A DNA stretch of 64,000 nt, taken from positions 4,526,001-4,590,000 of the forward strand of contig NZ_LT607752.1 of NCBI RefSeq assembly GCF_900090265.1, read 5' to 3'. Source of the DNA: Micromonospora rifamycinica (GTDB lineage Bacteria > Actinomycetota > Actinomycetes > Mycobacteriales > Micromonosporaceae). Made by a program: the position numbers and the translations under genes. The notes below the pieces were generated by a model that saw only the letters and a list, made by a program, of their open reading frames with translations, was not told where the DNA came from and made no database searches. Shown in pieces: positions 17,201 to 26,574 of this stretch (positions within the stretch are counted from its first letter, which is position 1; each line of letters begins with the position of its first letter).

Positions 17201-20200
17201 GTCCGGCGGGCAGTGTCGACCCGGCGGGCAGCGCCGGAACGGGCGGTGGCGGGGTGGGCGGGCGGCCGTGCGCCCGGAGGTCACCGGCCAGGGCGGCGAC
17301 GCTGTCCAGCCCTTCGAAGAGCTGGCCCACGTTGAGCCGTACCCCGTACCGGTCGTTGACGTCCTGGACCAGCCGGGCCATCACCAGCGAGTCGGCCCCC
17401 AGCTCCAGGAACGAGGCGGTCGGTGACAGCAGGTCCGGCTCGGTCTCCAGGTACTCGGCGAGCTGCCCGGCGACGAACCGGGCCGGATCGTCCACCGGCT
17501 CCGGCCCGACGGCCACCGCCACAGCTGGCTCCGGTTCCGGTCCGGCGGCCACCGTCGTCGGCCCGGCCACCGTCGCCGGCCCGGCCACCGTCGTCGGTTC
17601 CGGCGTCGCGGTCGGCACCGGGTGGGCACCGGGTGCGGCGTCCGCCGGGGGGCGGACCGGTGCCGGTTCCACCCAGTGCCGGGTGTGCTGGAACGGGTAT
17701 CCGGGCATGCTCACCGGGCTCCTCCCTGGTCCGTGCAGGCCGTGCCGGTCGAGGTCGACGCCGACGGTGTACAGCTCCACGGCGGCGGCGGCCAGCTGCT
17801 TGCCGTCGTCGACGTTCTGGACCAGCGACGAGGCCCAGACGATGGGCGTGCCGGTCCAGTTCTGCCGGCCGAGCAGCGTCAGCACCGGCGCCGCGCTCAC
17901 GTCCAGGGCCACGTCGCAGCCGTGCTCGGCCAGCGACCGCACGCTGTCGGTGAACCTGACCGGCTCGCGGAGCTGCCGGCACCAGTAGTCGGCATCGATC
18001 CGGTGCACCACGCCACCGGTCACGTTCGAGATCAGCGGCACGGTGGGATCCGCGTACGTCAGGCCGGCGGCGAAGGCCCGGAACTCGTCGGTGACCGCGT
18101 CGACCATCGGCGAGTGGGGCGCGTGCGGCACCGTCACCGGACGGTGCTGCAGGCCCCGCTCACCGCAGGCGACCAGGGCGGCGGCCACCTCGTCCCGGGG
18201 GCCGGCGACGAGCGTCTCCCGGGGGCCGTTCCAGGCCGCCACGGTGACCCCGGCGATGCCGGCGATGGCCGCCTCGACCTCGGCGGCGGGGGCGAAGACG
18301 GCAGCGGTACGGCCCCGGCCCCCGGTGGCGGAGTCGATCAGCCGCGCCCGGTGCGCCACCAGGGCCAACCCGTCGGTGAGCCCGAGCACCCCGGCCACGT
18401 GCGCCGCGGCGAACTCACCGGTGGAGTGGCCCAGCACCACTGATGGCCGTACCCCCCGCGACTGCCACACCCGGGCCAGCGCGCACTCCACCGCGTACAC
18501 GGCGGGCTGCGCGTAGCGGGTCTCGTCCAGCCGGGCGTCCGGCTCGGCGGCGTAGAGCAGGTCGAGCAGCCGGACCTCCCAGCCGGCGTGCTCGGCCAAC
18601 CACCTGTCGCAGGTCTCGATGGTGTCCCGGAACACCGGGTCGTCGGCGTACAGCCCGCGACCCATCCCCGGGTACTGCGACCCCTGCCCGCCGAACAGGA
18701 ACGCGACCACCGGGCGGCGCTTCGCCTCCCGCTGCCGGACCCGGACCCTGCGGCCCTCGAGGTGCCCGCCGAGCTGCTCCGCGGCGGCGGCGCCACCGGT
18801 CGCGGCGAGCGCCAGCCGGTGCTGGTCACCGGCGTACGCGGCGGAGGCGGCGCAGACGTCGGCGAAGGCCTCCGGGGTCCGCGCGGCGGCCAGCACCGGC
18901 ACCACCGCGCCCGCGAGTGCGTGCAACGCCTCCGGGGTACGGGCGGACAGGGTCAGCACCCGGTGCCCGCCGCCCGGGGCGACCGGCGTCGCGCGCTGGG
19001 GTGCCCGGCCCACCACCACGTGGGCGTTGGTGCCGCTGAACCCGAAGGAACTCACCCCGGCCAGCTCGCCGACCAGGCCGGTCGGCCCGGTGGGCACGGT
19101 GACCGGCGTGGACTCCCAGTCGACGTGCGGGTTGAGCCGGCGCAGGTGGGTGGCGGGCGGGACCTCCCCGTGCCGGAGCACCAGGATCGTCTTGATCAAC
19201 CCGGCGATGCCCGCCGCCGCCTCCAGGTGCCCGATGGTGGCCTTGAGCGCGCCGACCGGCAACGGCCGCGACCGCTCGCCGAAGACGGCGGTGAGCGCGT
19301 CCGCCTCCACCGGATCCCCCAGGGCGGTGCCGGTGCCGTGCGTCTCGACGTAGGCGATCTCGTCCGGGGTCGCGCCCGCGTTCGCCAGCGCCGAGCGGAT
19401 CACCGACTGCTGGGCGAGCCCGCTGGGCGCGGTCAGGCCGTTGGTCCGGCCGTCCTGCTCCACCGCGCTGCCCCGGATCACCGCCAGGATCTCCTCGCCG
19501 TCGGCGAGCGCCTCGTCCAGCCGGCGCAGGACCAGCACACCGCAGCCCTCACCCCGGCCGTAGCCGTCGGCGGCGGCGTCGAACGCCTTGCACACCCCGT
19601 CCGGGGCCAGCGCGCCACCGTCCATGAAGGCGGTGAACGTGTCCGGCAGCAGGAGCGCGTTGACGCCGCCGACCACCGCGAGGTCGGACTCGCCGGACCG
19701 CAGGCTGGACACCGCCAGGTGCACCGCGCTCAGCGACGACGAACACGCGGTGTCGACGGAGAGGTTGGGGCCGCGCAACCCCAGGTGGTACGAGATCCGT
19801 CCGCCCGCCACGCTGCACGCGTTGCCGGTGACGCCGTACATCGCCGCGCTGCCGGCGCCCTGCCGCTCGGCCAACCGGGCGTACTCCGACTCGGCGATCC
19901 CGACGAACACCCCGGTCCGGGTGCCGGCCAGCGTCCTCGGATCCCGGCCGGACGACTCCAGCGCGTGCCAGCTGACCTCCAGCAGCAGGCGCTGCTGGGG
20001 ATCCATCTGCCGGGCCTCCCGCGGTGAGACGTTGAAGAAGTGGTGGTCGAAGCCGTCCAGGTCCGGCAGGAAACCGCCGCGGGCCCGCCACGGCCGGCCC
20101 TGCGCGTCCACCGGCGGGGTGTCCCAGCGCCCGGCGGGCACCTCCCCGATCGCGCTGCGGCCGTGCCGTACCAGCTCCCAGAACTGCTCGACGTCGGCCG

Positions 20201-20345
20201 CGCCCGGGAAGCGGCAGGCCATCCCCACGACGGCGACGGGCCGGGTCGCGGCGGCCTTCAGTTCGGCGACGGACGCCCGCAGGGTGCGGATCGTCTGGGC
20301 CGCCCGGCGCAGCCGGTCGAGGTCGTCGGAGTTCTCGGTCGACAA
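14295..20345 (-). CDS. PKS module 4: KS-AT-ACP-aminotransferase-C
   Basis: Hybrid PKS/NRPS protein of 2016 residues. In order: N-terminal docking helix; KS (AVVGMACRFPG near 40, Cys in DTACSSSL near 200, HGTGT, TIGHLEAAAG); AT (GQGSQYPGMG near 552, GHSTGEFAAA near 640, HAPHSP near 742); ACP (Ser in LGADSLVMA near 983); class III PLP aminotransferase of the glutamate-1-semialdehyde type (Lys in YGKCIGGGHPVG near 1435); and a terminal condensation domain (HHLVSDG near 1735). It has no KR, so the beta-ketone should be replaced by an amine. The AT differs from the other three (GHST and HAPH against GHSV and HAFH/NAFH), making it the best candidate for aminomalonyl-ACP. Start TTG 20345 follows GGAGTGAG just past the upstream stop. 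Pro/Ala/Val-rich linkers separate domains. Confidence 0.9.
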   Translation of the reverse strand: MSTENSDDLDRLRRAAQTIRTLRASVAELKAAATRPVAVVGMACRFPGAADVEQFWELVRHGRSAIGEVPAGRWDTPPVDAQGRPWRARGGFLPDLDGFDHHFFNVSPREARQMDPQQRLLLEVSWHALESSGRDPRTLAGTRTGVFVGIAESEYARLAERQGAGSAAMYGVTGNACSVAGGRISYHLGLRGPNLSVDTACSSSLSAVHLAVSSLRSGESDLAVVGGVNALLLPDTFTAFMDGGALAPDGVCKAFDAAADGYGRGEGCGVLVLRRLDEALADGEEILAVIRGSAVEQDGRTNGLTAPSGLAQQSVIRSALANAGATPDEIAYVETHGTGTALGDPVEADALTAVFGERSRPLPVGALKATIGHLEAAAGIAGLIKTILVLRHGEVPPATHLRRLNPHVDWESTPVTVPTGPTGLVGELAGVSSFGFSGTNAHVVVGRAPQRATPVAPGGGHRVLTLSARTPEALHALAGAVVPVLAAARTPEAFADVCAASAAYAGDQHRLALAATGGAAAAEQLGGHLEGRRVRVRQREAKRRPVVAFLFGGQGSQYPGMGRGLYADDPVFRDTIETCDRWLAEHAGWEVRLLDLLYAAEPDARLDETRYAQPAVYAVECALARVWQSRGVRPSVVLGHSTGEFAAAHVAGVLGLTDGLALVAHRARLIDSATGGRGRTAAVFAPAAEVEAAIAGIAGVTVAAWNGPRETLVAGPRDEVAAALVACGERGLQHRPVTVPHAPHSPMVDAVTDEFRAFAAGLTYADPTVPLISNVTGGVVHRIDADYWCRQLREPVRFTDSVRSLAEHGCDVALDVSAAPVLTLLGRQNWTGTPIVWASSLVQNVDDGKQLAAAAVELYTVGVDLDRHGLHGPGRSPVSMPGYPFQHTRHWVEPAPVRPPADAAPGAHPVPTATPEPTTVAGPATVAGPTTVAAGPEPEPAVAVAVGPEPVDDPARFVAGQLAEYLETEPDLLSPTASFLELGADSLVMARLVQDVNDRYGVRLNVGQLFEGLDSVAALAGDLRAHGRPPTPPPPVPALPAGSTLPAGQPVPALPAGPAAQPDGDGGLRELVQAQIALMNRQLDLLGAAPVPGPPATSTPPVPGSSASRTAPVPGSSTTRPAPVPGDRTPTRAGASGPPVADGVPTVAKAALTDLTDRQRHHLDGLLDAFTARTAGSLERARTHRAYRVDTRMRTVRPETRRACYPIVAGSAAGAHLTDIDGNDYVDLAMGFGVLLCGHDPAFVAEAVAEQATRGISVGPVVDGTDQVARLFCELTGKERAFFTVSGTDAVRGALRVAAAATGRSRFVMFAGSYHGQDDRVLALPDVHGDPLVSVPMAPGISPSAAADALILPYDSERSLSIIEEHAHELGGVLVEAVQSRNPGVRPGAFLRRLREITARTGVPLIFDEVITGFRVKLGGAQEWFGVEADIAAYGKCIGGGHPVGVVAGAARYLDAVDGGGWQDGPGQAVPETTYIGSTFENHPATVAGTLAMLHHLREQGGALQDRLNAETDYLVTTLNTMFRREGAPIRVLHYGSLFRFTWKGNASYAYQPLAMEVFHFHLLLRGIYLWEGRTCFLSTAHTRADVERVVTAATEAVLAMRDGGFLTDEVPPRVAPAQAALLARSAAAPQDPDWTVAEDVELSGPVDVAALRRAVAGVVDRHEALRVVFRDGRPERGAPPELEVVDLDGTGLSYQQWWQQRLAEPFDLATGPLTRFFLVRSGDREQHLVLYAHHLVSDGISMTVLLDELAAGYDGTGPTEPALQYTDHLARLALRDVAGGREYWRTALAGVPPYTAPAGQRDAGDRHFGILDAELTAAVHKAAREYGSTPFQVLLTAHGLLAHHRFDTDDLVIGVPVAGRDYPRGVSVVGYCAEMLPIRSRLDAAGTVQDYHRALRQSMLAGLAHQVPLADVADLLGGDGAFPLRTVFNLDHAVPAPRFAGLSARFRPVPARAALVDLRLDLIESDDHLRLTVDYRTSVHDAGQVADWADRFVATVRAVVAGPHTSLREIKEVTS

Positions 20346-20346
20346 C

Positions 20347-23300
20347 TCACTCCATCCCTTCGTCGAGTTCCCCGAGCTCCTCGTCGAGGATGCGGCGTAG
20401 GTCGTCCGCGTCCGCCTCGTCGAGGTCCCGGCGGGGCGGCCGGTGGGTGTCCGGTGTCGCGGGCGCGGACGGCGGGGGTGCCAGCAGGGCCAGCAGGTGA
20501 CCGGCCATCTCCCCCAGTGACGGGTGGTCGAAGACCGTCGACGCGGGCACCGACACCGCCAGGTCCCGCTGGATCCGCTGGCGGAACTCGATGAGGACCA
20601 GCGAGTCCACCCCGACGTCGACGAAGAGCGTCCGGTCGTCCAGCGCGACCCGGGCCGGCAGCCCGGTGAGCCGGCGGACCACACCCGCCAGGTAGTCCGT
20701 CATCGCCGCCGGGGTGCGCGGTCGGTCCACCGGCGCGGGCGGGGTGTCGGCGGCCGGCGCGGCCCCGGCGGTCCGCCCGGCGGCCGGGATCGTGTCCCGG
20801 TTCGGATCGACCACGATGGTGGCGGGTGCCGCGGTGCCGGCGGTGAGGAGCCGCTGCAGCACGGCGGTCCCGACGTCCGGGTCGATCTTGCGGACTCCGG
20901 CCAGGTCCGCGGCCATGCCCCCGCCGGCCCACGGCCCCCAGGCGACCGAGAGCCCCGGCAGGCCGTCGGCCCGGCGGCGGGCGACCAGCCCGTCGAGGTA
21001 CGCGTTCGCCGCGCCGTACGCCCCCTGCCCGCCGCGCTCCTCGACGGCGGTGACCGACGAGAAGACCACGAAGAACGCCGGGCGGTGTTCCCGGGCGACC
21101 CGGTCCAGCACGGCCCCGCCGTACACCTTGGGGCGCAGGACGGTGGCGAACCGCCCGGCGGTCTGGCCGCGCAGGACACCGTCGTCGAGGGCACCGGCGG
21201 CGTGCACGATCCCGCCCAGCGTGCCGGTACGCGCGACGGCCCGCCGTACGTCCGCCTCCACGGCGACGTCGCCCCGGACGAACTCCACCTCGACGCCCCG
21301 CCCGCGCAGCTCGTCGAGCACCTGGTCGGACGGGGTGCCCCGGCCCATCAGGACGATCCGTCGCGCCCCCGCGTCGGCCAGCATCCGGGCCGCCCGCCGG
21401 CCCAGCGCGCCGGTGCCGCCGGTCACCAGCACCCCCGCCGCCGCGACGTCCACCGGCGTCGGCGGCACCAGCACCAGCTTGCCGGTGTGCCGGGCCCGCT
21501 GCATGTACCGGTACGCCTCGGCGGCCCCGGTCATCGGGAAGGCGCGCAGCGGCAGCGGGGACAGCTCGCCGGTGGCGAACCGGGGCAGCAACGCGGCGAA
21601 CAGCCGGGCGACCAGGCCCGGATCCCGCTCCGCGACGTCACCGAAGTCGAACCGGTGGTACCGCACGTCGGGGCGGACCCGACGGGCCTGGTCGGCGGTC
21701 CAGACCCCCACCCGGCCGAGTTCGACGAACCGGCCGCCGTCGGCCAGGGACCGCATGCCGGCGGCGATGCTCTCGCCGTTGAGGCTGTTGAGCACCACGT
21801 CCACGCCCCGCCCACCGGTGAGTTCCAGGACGCGGTCGGCGAACCCGGTGCTCCGGGAGTCCAGCACGTGGTCGACACCGATCCGCCGCAGGACGTCGTG
21901 CTTCGGCGCGCTCGCCGTGCCGAACACCTCCGCGCCCCTGGCCCTGGCCAGCGCCACGGCGGCCTGCCCGACCCCGCCGGCCGCGGCGTGGATCAGCACC
22001 CGCTCCCCGGCGCGCAGCCCGGCCAGCTCGTGCAGGGCGTACTCCGCGGTGAGGAACGCCAGCGGCAGGGTCGCGCCCTCGGCGTGACCCATCCCGGCGG
22101 GCAGCGGCGCGGTGTGCTCCACCCGGACGGTGACGTGCGTGCCGAAGGCGTGCTCGGTGTACGCGATCACGTCGTCGCCGACGGCCCGGTCGGTGACCCC
22201 GGGCCCCACCGCCAGCACGACCCCCGCGCACTCGAAGCCGAGCGGGACCTCGTCGGCCCGGGTGATGCCCCGGTCCTCGGCGTAGTGCGCGGCGAGCATG
22301 CCGAGGGAGACGAGCACGTCGCGGAAGTTCAGCCCGGCCGCGCGGACCGCGATCTCCACCTCGCCGGGTCCGGGCGGCCGGCGCTCCAGCGGGACCGTCG
22401 TCAGGGCGTCCGGGCTGCCGTACGCGCCCAGGACGAGCCGCGTCGGCCCGGTCGGGCCGGGCGGGTCCGTCCCGGTGAACGCCTCCCGGTAGGCCTGGCC
22501 GGCGCGGACCACCAGCCGGTCACCGGAGCCCGGGTCGGCGATCCGGGCCGCCGCCTCGGCCAGGTCCGCCTCGTCCGCCACGTCGATCGCCCGGCAGCCC
22601 AGGTCCGGGTACTCGGCGGCGACGGTGCGCGCGAAGGCCCAGACCGCGGTCTGCGACGGTGCCACCACGGTGGCGTCGACGGGCTGCCCGCCCCGGGTCA
22701 GCAGCGTCAACCGGGGCGGCCGGCCGCGCTCGCCCAGCCGGCGCACCAGGCGGAGCAGGATGTCGAGGAAGCGGCTGGTCGCGTCGGCGTCGTCGCCCGT
22801 CGGCGCGGACGCGACCACGACGTGGGTGACCCCGTCGACCGCCCCCTCGTCGAGGTCGGCGTCGAGGTCACGCCGGGGGCAGTCGAGCGCGCCGGCCACC
22901 GCCGCCGCCCACGCGGTGTCGTCGGCGAGCAGCAGCGGACGCTCCGGCCGGGCGGGGGTGGCCGCGCCGACCGGCCGCCACTCCTGCCGGGCGAACCACC
23001 CGCGGTCCGGGGTGTCCCGGTCGACGGCCCGGTCCCGGAAGGCGTCGAGGACACCGACCGGCTCCCCGTCCGGGTCGAGGACCGTCAGGTGCCAGCCGCC
23101 GTCGCCGGCCCGTCGGGCGTGGACGTACCGGGCCCGGTGCAGGGCCGGCCCGTCGAGGGTGAGCCGGCCCAGCGCGAACGGCAGCCGGGCCACCGTGTCC
23201 GTCGCGGACCGGACCGCCTCGGTGAGCTGGAAACAGGCGTCGAGCAGCCCCGGATGCACGCTCTCCGGGTGTGCTCCCGGCGGGTGCGGCTGCGGCGTCA

Positions 23301-26300
23301 GCTCGGCGAACGCCTCGTCGGTGCCGACCCGTACCGCCGTGAGCCAGCGGAACGCCGGCCCGAGGTCGACACCGCCCGAGGCGAGCCGCCGGTACAGGGC
23401 GGCCGGGTCGACGTCCCGGTCGAGCCGGGACCGGATCGCGGCCGGATCGTGCCGTTCCCCCAGGGCGGGCACGTCGGCCACCCGTACCTGCCCGACGGCG
23501 TGGGCGACCGCCCCGTCGTCGGTGACCGTCTCCAGGGTGCACTCCCGCTGGTCCGCAGGGCCGTGCAGCCGCACCCGGATCCGCGCCGAGCCCTCGGCCG
23601 GCACCGCGAGCGGGGCGGGGAAGACCAGGTCGACCAGGTCGACGTGCCGACCCCCGGCCCCGGCGCGGGCCGCGTCCAGGACGACCGCCAGATGGAACGC
23701 GGCGGGTGCCACCACGTCGCCGTGGATCCGGTGCTCGGCCAGGGCCGCGGTCGCCGGGGTGAGCCGGGTCTGGGCCACCAGCGAGCCGTCCCCGGTGTCC
23801 TCGACGAGATCGGTGAACACCCCGTGCCGGGCGTCGGTGGCCGGCGGCGGCTCGGGCAGCCAGTACCGTTCCCGCTCGAACGGGTAGGTGGGCGCGGCGA
23901 CGCGTGCCGTGTCGTGGTCGGCCTCGAACGCCCGCCAGTCGACGTCGACCCCGTGCTCGTAGCACTCCGCCAGGCCGGCGGCCAGGGTGGACCACTCCTG
24001 CCCGGGCCGGATGCTCGGCACGAAGCCCACGCCCTCCCGGTCGGCCAGGCAGTCCCGGGCGAACCCCAGCAGCACCGGCTTCGGGCCGATCTCGACCAGG
24101 AGGTCGGCCCCCGCGTCGGCGGCGTGCCGGATGCCGTCGGCGAATCGCACCGGGCTCACCAGGTGGTCGGCCCAGTACCCCGGGCGGGTCAGCAGCTCCC
24201 CGTCGGCGACGCCGGGCACGTTGGCGACGATCGGCAGCCTCGGCCGGTGCAGCGGCACCTGCGCGACGACCTCGGCGAACGCGGCGGCGGCCGGTGCCAT
24301 CAGCGGCGAGTGGAAGGCGTTCGACACCGCGAGCCGACGCACCCGTACCCCGTCGGCCCGCAGTCGCTCCTCCGCCTGCCCGATCTGGTCCGCCGGCCCG
24401 GAGAGCACCGTCTCGTGGGGACTGTTCACCGCGGCCACGGCCGTCCGGTCGAGGTCGCTGACGGCGGCGGCGGCGGTCTTCTCGTCTGCGGCGACGGCCG
24501 TCATCACTCCGGCCCCCGGCCCGCCCGCCATGAGTCGGCCCCGGGCGACGACCAGGCGCAACGCGTCGGGCACCGCGACCGTGCCGGCCACGCAGGCGGC
24601 GGTCAGCTCGCCGACGCTGTGCCCGACGAGGATCGCCGGGGTGACCCCCCACGACTGCCACAGGCGGGCCAGGCCGAGGCCGAGCACGAAGAGGGCGGGC
24701 TGGGTCCAGGTGGTGTCCGACAGGTCCGCGTCCGCGCCGTCGAACATCACGGTACGGATGTCGACGCCGGTCAGCTCCCGGATCACCGGCACGCACTCGT
24801 CCACCGCCGCCCGGAACACCGGCGCGGTGTCGTACAACTGCGCGCCCATGCCCACCCACTGCGCCCCCTGGCCGGTGAACAGGAAGGCGACAGTCGGTTT
24901 CCGGGCCGGGGCGGCCGGTCGGGTGGCCCGGCGCTCCGCCAACCGCTCGACGAGTTCGGCGACCGTCCCGCCGGTGACCGCCGCCCGGACCAGCAGGTGC
25001 GCCCGGCCGGTGGCGGCGGTGAGGCACAGCGCCGTGGCGTCGACACCGTCGCGCAGGGCGTCGGCGTACCGGTCGAGCAGGACACCCAGGGCGGCCGGGG
25101 TACGCGCCGACACGGGCAGCACCCGGACCGGACGCCGGGGCTCGGCGGTCGCCTCCCGGGGCGGGGGCGGACCGAGCACCAGGTGCGCGTTGGTGCCGCT
25201 CATCCCGAACGAGCTGACCCCCGCGCAGCGGCGGTCCGCCGGCCAGGGCTGGTTGTCCGACGGTACCGAGAACGGCGACGCCGCCCAGTCGACGTGCGGG
25301 TTCGGCGGTTCGGCGTGCAGGCTGCGCGGGACGAGCCCGTGCGCGATGGCCAGCACCGTCTTGATCACCGACGCCGCGCCGGCCGCGCCCTCGGTGTGCC
25401 CGATGTTCGACTTCACCGAGCCGAGCCAGACCGGCCCCTCGACCGCGCCGAAGACCGAGGCGAGCGCGTCGACCTCGATGGGGTCGCCGAGCAGGGTGCC
25501 GGTGCCGTGGGCCTCCACGTAGCCGATCTCGTGCGGGCCGACGCCCGCCCGGCGCAGCGCCGTGTCGATCAGCGCCGCCTGGGCGGCCCCGTTCGGCGCG
25601 GTCAGGCCGCTGGCGGGACCGTCGTGGTTGACCGCGCTGCCCCGGACCATGGCGAGCACCGGATCCCGGTCGGCCAGGGCGTCGGCCAGCCGCTTGAGCA
25701 CGACCATCCCGCAGCCCTCGCTGCGCCCGAACCCGTCGGCCGCGGCGGAGAAGGTCTTGCACCGTCCGTCGGGCGACAGCGCGCCCGTCCGGGCGAGCGC
25801 CAGCGTGGTCTCCGGCGCGAGCCGCAGGTGCACCCCGCCGGCGAGCGCCACGTCGCACTCGCCCGCCCGCAGCGCCCCGATCGCCTGGTGCATGGCGACC
25901 AGCGCGCTGGAGCACCCCGTGTCGACCGCCAGGTTGGGGCCGTGCAGACCCAGCACGTGCGAGATCCGGCCGGAGGCGAAGCAGGCGCCCGTGCCGGTGG
26001 CGTCGTACGGGTCGACCATGCCGCTGCGTCCGGTGAGCCGGTCGACCAGCTTCGCGTAGTCGTTCTCGGCGTACCCGACGTAGACCCCCGTGCGGGAGCC
26101 GCGCAGCGCCTGGGGTGACTGCCCGGCGTGCTCCAACGCCTCCCAGCTGACTTCGAGCAGCATCCTGGCCTGCGGATCCGTGCGGGTGGCCTCCCGAGGC
26201 GACATGCCGAAGAAGGCGGCGTCGAAGGTGTCGACGTCGGCCACGAAGCCGCCCCGCCGGCTGTACATCTTGCCCGGCGCGGCCCGGTCCGGGTCGTAGT

Positions 26301-26517
26301 AGCGGTCGACGTCCCACCGGTCGGCGGGGATGTCGCCGATGGCGTCCACCCCGTCGACGAGCAGCCGCCAGTACGCGTCGAGGTCCGGTGCTCCCGGGAA
26401 GCGGCACGCCATCCCCACCACGGCGACCGGCTGCTCCGCCCGCTCCAGGCGGCGTTCGAGCGAGTCGATGACCGCGACCGACCGTCGTAACGCCTCACGC
26501 AGCTCAGCCTCGTTCAC
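20347..26517 (-). CDS. PKS module 3: KS-AT-DH-ER-KR-ACP (fully reducing)
   Basis: Type I PKS protein of 2056 residues. KS near 38-450 has its cysteine in DTGCSSALVA (Gly in place of the usual Ala). AT has GHSVGELTAA near 633 and SNAFHS near 733, malonyl-like. DH shows the full HxxxGxxxxP (EHRIHGDVVAP near 927) and DxxxQ (LLDACFQ near 1090). ER shows GLNFRDVLV near 1396 and HAAAGGVGQA. KR shows GGTGALG near 1698, LDD and YGAAN, a B-type pattern. ACP serine is in VGVDSLVLIEF near 1969. It should add two carbons and reduce them to methylene. Start GTG 26517 follows GGAGGGGGAG, 57 bp after the previous stop. Codon 10 is the rare leucine codon TTA. Confidence 0.92.
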   Translation of the reverse strand: MNEAELREALRRSVAVIDSLERRLERAEQPVAVVGMACRFPGAPDLDAYWRLLVDGVDAIGDIPADRWDVDRYYDPDRAAPGKMYSRRGGFVADVDTFDAAFFGMSPREATRTDPQARMLLEVSWEALEHAGQSPQALRGSRTGVYVGYAENDYAKLVDRLTGRSGMVDPYDATGTGACFASGRISHVLGLHGPNLAVDTGCSSALVAMHQAIGALRAGECDVALAGGVHLRLAPETTLALARTGALSPDGRCKTFSAAADGFGRSEGCGMVVLKRLADALADRDPVLAMVRGSAVNHDGPASGLTAPNGAAQAALIDTALRRAGVGPHEIGYVEAHGTGTLLGDPIEVDALASVFGAVEGPVWLGSVKSNIGHTEGAAGAASVIKTVLAIAHGLVPRSLHAEPPNPHVDWAASPFSVPSDNQPWPADRRCAGVSSFGMSGTNAHLVLGPPPPREATAEPRRPVRVLPVSARTPAALGVLLDRYADALRDGVDATALCLTAATGRAHLLVRAAVTGGTVAELVERLAERRATRPAAPARKPTVAFLFTGQGAQWVGMGAQLYDTAPVFRAAVDECVPVIRELTGVDIRTVMFDGADADLSDTTWTQPALFVLGLGLARLWQSWGVTPAILVGHSVGELTAACVAGTVAVPDALRLVVARGRLMAGGPGAGVMTAVAADEKTAAAAVSDLDRTAVAAVNSPHETVLSGPADQIGQAEERLRADGVRVRRLAVSNAFHSPLMAPAAAAFAEVVAQVPLHRPRLPIVANVPGVADGELLTRPGYWADHLVSPVRFADGIRHAADAGADLLVEIGPKPVLLGFARDCLADREGVGFVPSIRPGQEWSTLAAGLAECYEHGVDVDWRAFEADHDTARVAAPTYPFERERYWLPEPPPATDARHGVFTDLVEDTGDGSLVAQTRLTPATAALAEHRIHGDVVAPAAFHLAVVLDAARAGAGGRHVDLVDLVFPAPLAVPAEGSARIRVRLHGPADQRECTLETVTDDGAVAHAVGQVRVADVPALGERHDPAAIRSRLDRDVDPAALYRRLASGGVDLGPAFRWLTAVRVGTDEAFAELTPQPHPPGAHPESVHPGLLDACFQLTEAVRSATDTVARLPFALGRLTLDGPALHRARYVHARRAGDGGWHLTVLDPDGEPVGVLDAFRDRAVDRDTPDRGWFARQEWRPVGAATPARPERPLLLADDTAWAAAVAGALDCPRRDLDADLDEGAVDGVTHVVVASAPTGDDADATSRFLDILLRLVRRLGERGRPPRLTLLTRGGQPVDATVVAPSQTAVWAFARTVAAEYPDLGCRAIDVADEADLAEAAARIADPGSGDRLVVRAGQAYREAFTGTDPPGPTGPTRLVLGAYGSPDALTTVPLERRPPGPGEVEIAVRAAGLNFRDVLVSLGMLAAHYAEDRGITRADEVPLGFECAGVVLAVGPGVTDRAVGDDVIAYTEHAFGTHVTVRVEHTAPLPAGMGHAEGATLPLAFLTAEYALHELAGLRAGERVLIHAAAGGVGQAAVALARARGAEVFGTASAPKHDVLRRIGVDHVLDSRSTGFADRVLELTGGRGVDVVLNSLNGESIAAGMRSLADGGRFVELGRVGVWTADQARRVRPDVRYHRFDFGDVAERDPGLVARLFAALLPRFATGELSPLPLRAFPMTGAAEAYRYMQRARHTGKLVLVPPTPVDVAAAGVLVTGGTGALGRRAARMLADAGARRIVLMGRGTPSDQVLDELRGRGVEVEFVRGDVAVEADVRRAVARTGTLGGIVHAAGALDDGVLRGQTAGRFATVLRPKVYGGAVLDRVAREHRPAFFVVFSSVTAVEERGGQGAYGAANAYLDGLVARRRADGLPGLSVAWGPWAGGGMAADLAGVRKIDPDVGTAVLQRLLTAGTAAPATIVVDPNRDTIPAAGRTAGAAPAADTPPAPVDRPRTPAAMTDYLAGVVRRLTGLPARVALDDRTLFVDVGVDSLVLIEFRQRIQRDLAVSVPASTVFDHPSLGEMAGHLLALLAPPPSAPATPDTHRPPRRDLDEADADDLRRILDEELGELDEGME
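26488..26490 (-). promoter_or_regulatory. TTA leucine codon at codon 10 of PKS module 3
   Basis: Reading from GTG 26517 the tenth codon is TTA (Leu in REALRR). TTA is very rare in such GC-rich genomes and in Streptomyces is read by the bldA tRNA, giving developmental control of secondary metabolism. An early TTA in a PKS gene could gate translation of the assembly line. Confidence 0.6.
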
Positions 26518-26574
26518 GTACTCCCCCTCCGGCGTCGGTCCGCGGTGCCTGCTGCTGTGCCCGGAACCGGGTCA

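Noticed and set aside
17000..17640. Pro/Ala/Thr/Val-rich repeats possibly marking a CRISPR array or satellite
   Set aside because: Repeats are in frame and code for flexible linkers around the ACP of the module 4 PKS; spacing is irregular and there are no unique spacers.
20524..26118. Plus-strand open frame of 1864 codons opposite PKS module 3
   Set aside because: Antisense shadow produced by extreme GC3 bias; no domain, while the minus strand encodes KS, AT, DH, ER, KR and ACP.
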